A stretch of 64,000 nt of DNA from Lycorma delicatula (lineage: Eukaryota > Arthropoda > Insecta > Hemiptera > Fulgoridae). The position numbers were made by a program, and so were the translations under genes. Under the pieces are notes generated by a model. It was not told the origin of the DNA and searched no databases. It saw only the letters and a list, made by a program, of their open reading frames with translations. This document shows positions 59,766-64,000 of this stretch, piece after piece. Numbering within the stretch: the first letter of the stretch is position 1; each line of letters begins with the position of its first letter. Where the stretch lies: the NCBI RefSeq assembly GCF_047948215.1, contig NC_134463.1, positions 97,492,657 to 97,556,656 of the forward strand. The letters run 5' to 3'.

Positions 59766-61175
59766 ATATAATTAATTTGAACCAGGAAATGAAAGGAGAA
59801 AAGAAAGCAGCCGTTAGTGTTGAAGTATAACAATCAAGCCGGACTTATAATTGTCTACTTCTCGTAAATTTAGCCTCAAAGCAAAGCAAAGTTAGCCTCA
59901 AACCAAAATAAAGTTAGCCTCAAACGCTGTTTTATTTTCTGTTTGAAGTTGTTGAATTAGGCAAATATTTTTATGCTGAATATTTAGGAATATTTTTTTT
60001 TTTTTTTTAAGTTTGTTTTCGTTGAAACAAAACAAAAACAAATAACTGCTGTTTTTTTATTTTCCTTATACTGGTATTTTGTACTCGCTCTGGTCATTAA
60101 AATGTTCACGCATGTGTTTTTTTTTTAACTCAGTAGTTAGCAAAATAGAGAAATAATAAAAATGTTTACGAGCATATTTAAATTAGTATAACAATTTATA
60201 ATCTGCTTGCAATTTTTTTACGAGTAATATGAAAAAGGTTGTAAAAAAGAAATTTTATAGTCGCATGTTGGAAATTATCGAAGATGTAATGAAAGGGAAG
60301 ATTAACTAACTGTTGTTTATAGTTGGCTCATTCGATTTCTTTCGGTGAACTACTAATCAACTTTTTTATACCTTCACTTTAACAATGTTAACCTTCCCTT
60401 CAATGCAGCGTGCACGGAAATAACCAGTTTTATGATACATAATAAATAAGTGTCATGCAATCTGTAATTTTACTTTATATTATTTATTATATATGCGAAG
60501 TTGGAAATATATTAAACTTCAAAAAGTTAACATTGTTGTAAATCTCTTAAATTTTGTGTAATTAAATAAATAAAAAACATTCAATAATAAAGTTTAATAA
60601 AAACAACAACCAATTTTTTTTTTTATTGTGATAGCCATTAAATTAAATGGACCAATCGTCAAAAATAACGCTTACGGTTGGTAGATCTTTTAAAATATAC
60701 AAATATCTGAATGTATGAGCAAATTTTTTGTTTTTTTTTTCCTAAAATTTTGCTTAAAATCTTTCTTTCGTTTTAAATTTGCTCGGGGAAAATTAAATAT
60801 TAAATTTCTTTAAAAGATTTTTTTTTTAATTTGCTTTAATTTATAACTCTGTTAATGATAAAATTTTGAAATTTACAAAAAATAAATCCAAAAATAGGTA
60901 ATGTATATTTTTCCAAATTAAATTCATTGAAATCGGTTTTATTCCACGTTTTGAAAGATTAAAATTTTTTGTATCGGTAACTTTTATTTATTTTCCGCTA
61001 AAAAAGAAATAGATTAACTGAATAAAAAGATAATAATTGACCTGAAAATGAATAGATTTAAAATATAATATTCTGATATTATAACAATAAAATGTGTTCA
61101 GTTGCTTGCAGATAAACAATAATCCGTTATTTACAGAAAACACTTTTTAAAAGATAAAAGTGATTGCTGAAATAT
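59766..61175. other. AT-rich spacer with a small tandem repeat
   Basis: At 59869-59926, TTAGCCTCAAA(G/C)(C) is repeated three times at 22-base spacing. The rest is AT-rich, with T runs near 59992-60008, 60118-60126 and 60613-60624 and no coding motif. Confidence 0.5.
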
Positions 61176-61181
61176 AAAAAA

Positions 61182-62490
61182 TCTGATGTTGACACCACAT
61201 TACTTCCTTGTACACCTACTAAATTACATATACACATTTTTTGCTGCACTTCATTTAAACTGATTTCATTTGAAAGTGAGATACGATCCTCCAATTCTTT
61301 AATAAAATGAACAGTTACACAATTACATTATGGTAAACACCACACTGCATCACATTTTTTTGTGGTATCCGTATCAGCATTTTAAATTAGTTTATATATT
61401 AATTTTCTTTCACGTATTAAGTATTTATGTGGTGTAAGTGAGAACGTGTCGGATCCATAACCATGCACACATCGGTTCGAATCCGACTTCATATGCATAT
61501 ATATTTTTTAAACAATTTTTTTAATTTAAATATATTGATTTCTTAATAATTATTAATTAATGCCTGTAAACATTTTTGAATTAAAAGGAAAAGTACTTAA
61601 AATTTTATTTCACTAATAACTTCTGATTTTTTTTATATTATTATTGTTATTATTGAATTATTGTTTACTGTAAATCTTTTTTACAATCAAATGTTAATAA
61701 TTATTAATAAATCATTATATTTAAATTAGAAAAATATATATATATATTTAGATGAAGAAAGAAGCATTTGGAAAAATATAGTTAAAAGAAGAGACAGACT
61801 TATAGGGCCACATACTAAGGCATCCTGGAATAGTCGCTTTAATATTGGAAGGACAGGTAGAAGGAAAAAATTGTGTAGGCAGGCCACGTTTGGAATATGT
61901 AAAACAATATGTTAGGGATGTAGGATGTAGAGGGTATACTGAAATGAAACGACTAGCACTAGATAGGGAATCTTGGAGAGCTGCATCAAACCAGTCAAAT
62001 GACTGAAGACAAAAAAAAAAATATATGTATATGAAGTCGGATTCGAATCGATATGCTGTCCCCTTGTAAAGCAAAATATTTCATTAATTAAAATATTGTT
62101 AACTCTGGAACCAATGAAAATAAGTACCATTTAAGATATATCGTTGAAAATCTCTCAGTGAGGGATTATTACTGCAATTAAGAAAAAAGTCCAAGATCCA
62201 ATTTTATTTAATTTTGGACTTTTTTGGACACTTTTGGTCCGGTCGATTGCAATAAAAAGGAGAGGTACACAACTAGATGTTACTGCAGTCCTAAATTTAA
62301 AATTTCAACATCATGCGGCTAATAGTTTTTGAGTTATGCGAGATACTTACGTACATACGTATGTACAAACGTCACGCCGAAACTAGTCAAAATAGATTCA
62401 GGGATGGTCAAATGGATATTTCCGTTGGAATTTGAAAACCAAAATTTTTCGCGATCAAAATACTTCCTTTACTTTGTATAAGAATATAAA
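61182..62490. mobile_element. Non-autonomous TIR element M, copy 2, interrupted by a LINE
   Basis: The left end is CTGATGTTGACACCACATTA, then CTTCCTTGTAC. The right end is decayed (ACTTCCTTTACTTTGTATAAG). It carries an inverted pair with B-box-like cores at 61471-61492 and 62031-62052 (21 of 22 matching), absent or one-sided in copy 1. The RTE-like copy f splits it at about 61750-62013. The part after the insertion aligns well with 13100-13575. Confidence 0.75.
61750..62013 (+). mobile_element. RTE-like LINE, copy f, extreme 3' end
   Basis: It starts at DEERSIWKNIVKRRDRLI, then after a one-base insertion (atagGGCC) reads HPGIVALILEGQVEGKNC, GRPRLEYVKQ and YTEMKRLALDRESWRAASNQ, then a stop and AGAC(A)n. 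Only about 265 bases are retained. AT-rich flanks on both sides prevent a clear target-duplication call. Confidence 0.9.
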
Positions 62491-62494
62491 AAGG

Positions 62495-63060
62495 GATGCA
62501 AAATATTAGATAGAATTTTTTTAAATTTACAACTCTGGAATTGTAACCCAGTACCATAATATATTATTAAGCTGCTTTACTATTTATAAACTACCGATTA
62601 ATTATAAAGATTTAAAGATCTTTCCGATTAAGATCTTTCTTTTACCGATTTATTACAAGAGTTACATAATTTATAAAATCACACAAAATTAACTTCCTAT
62701 TCAACCAATTGAATTATTATTCAGTTGGGGTTTCAGTAATTATTTACAATCTATTACCCGAAAGAGAATTTTCAATAAAAATTCTGAAAGGTATTTTTTT
62801 CCAAATTTTGTATCAATCTTTTTTCCCAAGAAAGAAAAAGTACACAGTTTTTTTTTCTTATTTTTTATTTATTTATTTATTTTTTTAATAACATGCAACC
62901 TTGATATGTTACCAAAAATAACTCTTATTAAAATGGATAAGTCTGTTCAAAAATATAATTACATGTTTACCAGCACATTTACACTTACATCAGCAGCTAC
63001 GCAAGGATTGGCAAGCCGTAGCAGTAATTGCATATAATTATATATATATATATATATATA
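62495..63060. other. AT-rich spacer, no gene seen
   Basis: Ends with a (TA)n run at about 63033-63060 that borders the Penelope-like fragment. Confidence 0.5.
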
Positions 63061-63620
63061 AAGATTTGATTTGTTGATGACATTTTACTATGCTTGCCTG
63101 AGAACCGAATTGAATAAATTTTAAATGAATTTAACAAATTTCATAGACATTAAATCTAAAAGTGAAGTAGAACATAATGATAAACTAGAATTCCCTGATA
63201 TGGCCGGCCATATTCCATTGGAATGGAAAAGTATACACCTAGTGGTTTGCTAAGAAGACGTCTTCAAGTAGATGTCTAAATTATTTGTCGTCCCGCCCAT
63301 CATGACATATAAAAAAGCTGTAGTAAAAAAGTAGAGTGTTAACATTCACGGATCCTATCGATAGAAAGAAAATGCTCGACGACATAGAGTCTTTTAATAA
63401 AAAATAACTATCCTGCAAAATAACTTAACAAAATTTAGGTTGATAACTTTTATGAATTTTGCATTTTTAAAGAAATCAACGTTAGAGAAACTAGAGACAT
63501 AGGAAATGAATATCAACCTAATATAACCATTCCATATGTCAAAATTTATCTGAAAAACTCAGAAATATTTTAAAGCAAGAATTCAGAGTTATATTTAAAA
63601 ACTTTAACAATTTTAATCAC
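63061..63620 (+). mobile_element. Penelope-like element RT fragment, decayed
   Basis: Near 63074 the plus strand reads FVDDILLCLPENRIE, a stop, then ILNEFNKFH. The (Y/F)VDD box followed by this spacing to N.FH is characteristic of Penelope-like reverse transcriptases. In shifted frames the downstream continues SEVEHNDKLEFPDM, PPIMTYKKAVVKK and RETRDIGNEYQPNITIPYVK, matching the C-terminal RT region (SEVE.n..L.FLD ... IP.V). Numerous stops. The GIY-YIG endonuclease that would follow is not seen. Confidence 0.6.
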
Positions 63621-64000
63621 CTTTCTTTCCAAATGTTTTTATAAGTTTTAGTTATCCTTGAAAAATTTTCGGTTATGAAGTAAAACTTGTTTAATTATAT
63701 TTTTGTAATTTATTAATATTAAATGTTGTATAACCTTAAGAATTTTAACATAATATATATATATATATATATATATGCCGTAATTTTTTTTATTCATATC
63801 CATAATTTTAAACAAAAAAAAAGTTTAAAAAGTGAATGAGTAAAATAGTGACTTCGACAAAAATGCACCAAGTAGTAAAAGAATTATTCTTATGTTTTTT
63901 TTTTTAATTTTCGACTTTAAATTCGACAACAAATTAAAGTTTACTGCATAAATGGTAATTGTTCATAATTTTGTTCTAATATTACAAAATCAAACTTTTG
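63621..64000. other. AT-rich end of window, no gene seen
   Basis: Contains a (TA)n run at about 63751-63776. Nothing else is recognisable. Confidence 0.5.

Noticed and set aside
61440..61500. True tRNA gene around GGTTCGAATCC
   Set aside because: No acceptor or anticodon stems; the motif belongs to the inverted pair inside element M.

Overview
The window looks like a stretch of AT-rich, repeat-dense insect nuclear DNA. Long A/T runs, (TA)n microsatellites, tRNA-derived SINEs, several LINE clades (RTE-like, R1-like, Jockey-like, I-like), mariner/Tc1/pogo transposases and a Penelope-like fragment are all visible, and no bacterial gene organisation is present. A hemipteran is a plausible source, but this is a guess from repeat style only. 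I found no convincing host protein-coding gene, rRNA or functional tRNA. Nearly every open frame with recognisable protein similarity belongs to a mobile element, and almost all are truncated, frameshifted or interrupted by stops.

Layout: 0-13 kb has an inverted SINE pair, two 5'-truncated RTE-like LINE copies (2.2 and 9.8 kb), a perfect 40-bp hairpin (4.8 kb), an R1-like LINE 3' end (6.9 kb) and a TIR-bearing non-autonomous element (12.9 kb). 16-25 kb holds GC-rich LINE debris, one well-preserved RTE-like insertion with a 13-bp target duplication (17.9-19.5 kb), a SINE, an I-like LINE tail, an R1-like ORF1 zinc-knuckle piece and an R1-like RT piece. 26.2-32.4 kb is the most interesting unit: a DNA transposon with about 650-bp terminal inverted repeats around a decayed multi-domain transposase-like gene, its left arm split by two LINE fragments. 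Next to it (32.4-33.1 kb) is a GC-rich block with three histone-mRNA-type stem-loops. 35-41 kb contains a 'CCCGGC' repeat with a pyrimidine tract, a Tc1/IS630-like pseudogene, a palindrome cluster, an R1-like tail and a Jockey-like LINE split by a SINE. 43-51 kb has an R1-like RT/C-terminus, a second RTE-type LINE tail, a SINE with a perfect 15-bp target duplication, a Jockey-like tail and another RTE-like copy. 52.9-54.2 kb is an end-to-end mariner with a broken transposase. 55.5-64 kb has a SINE, a pogo-like HTH, an RTE-like/R1-like chimera, a nested MITE-plus-LINE insertion and a Penelope-like RT.

The elements act as parasites of each other. SINEs with A-rich tails and target duplications match LINE-type mobilisation, two SINE families share one 3' tail, and several elements sit inside older ones, giving a relative order of insertion. 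All family names rest on motifs read by eye; no database search was run.
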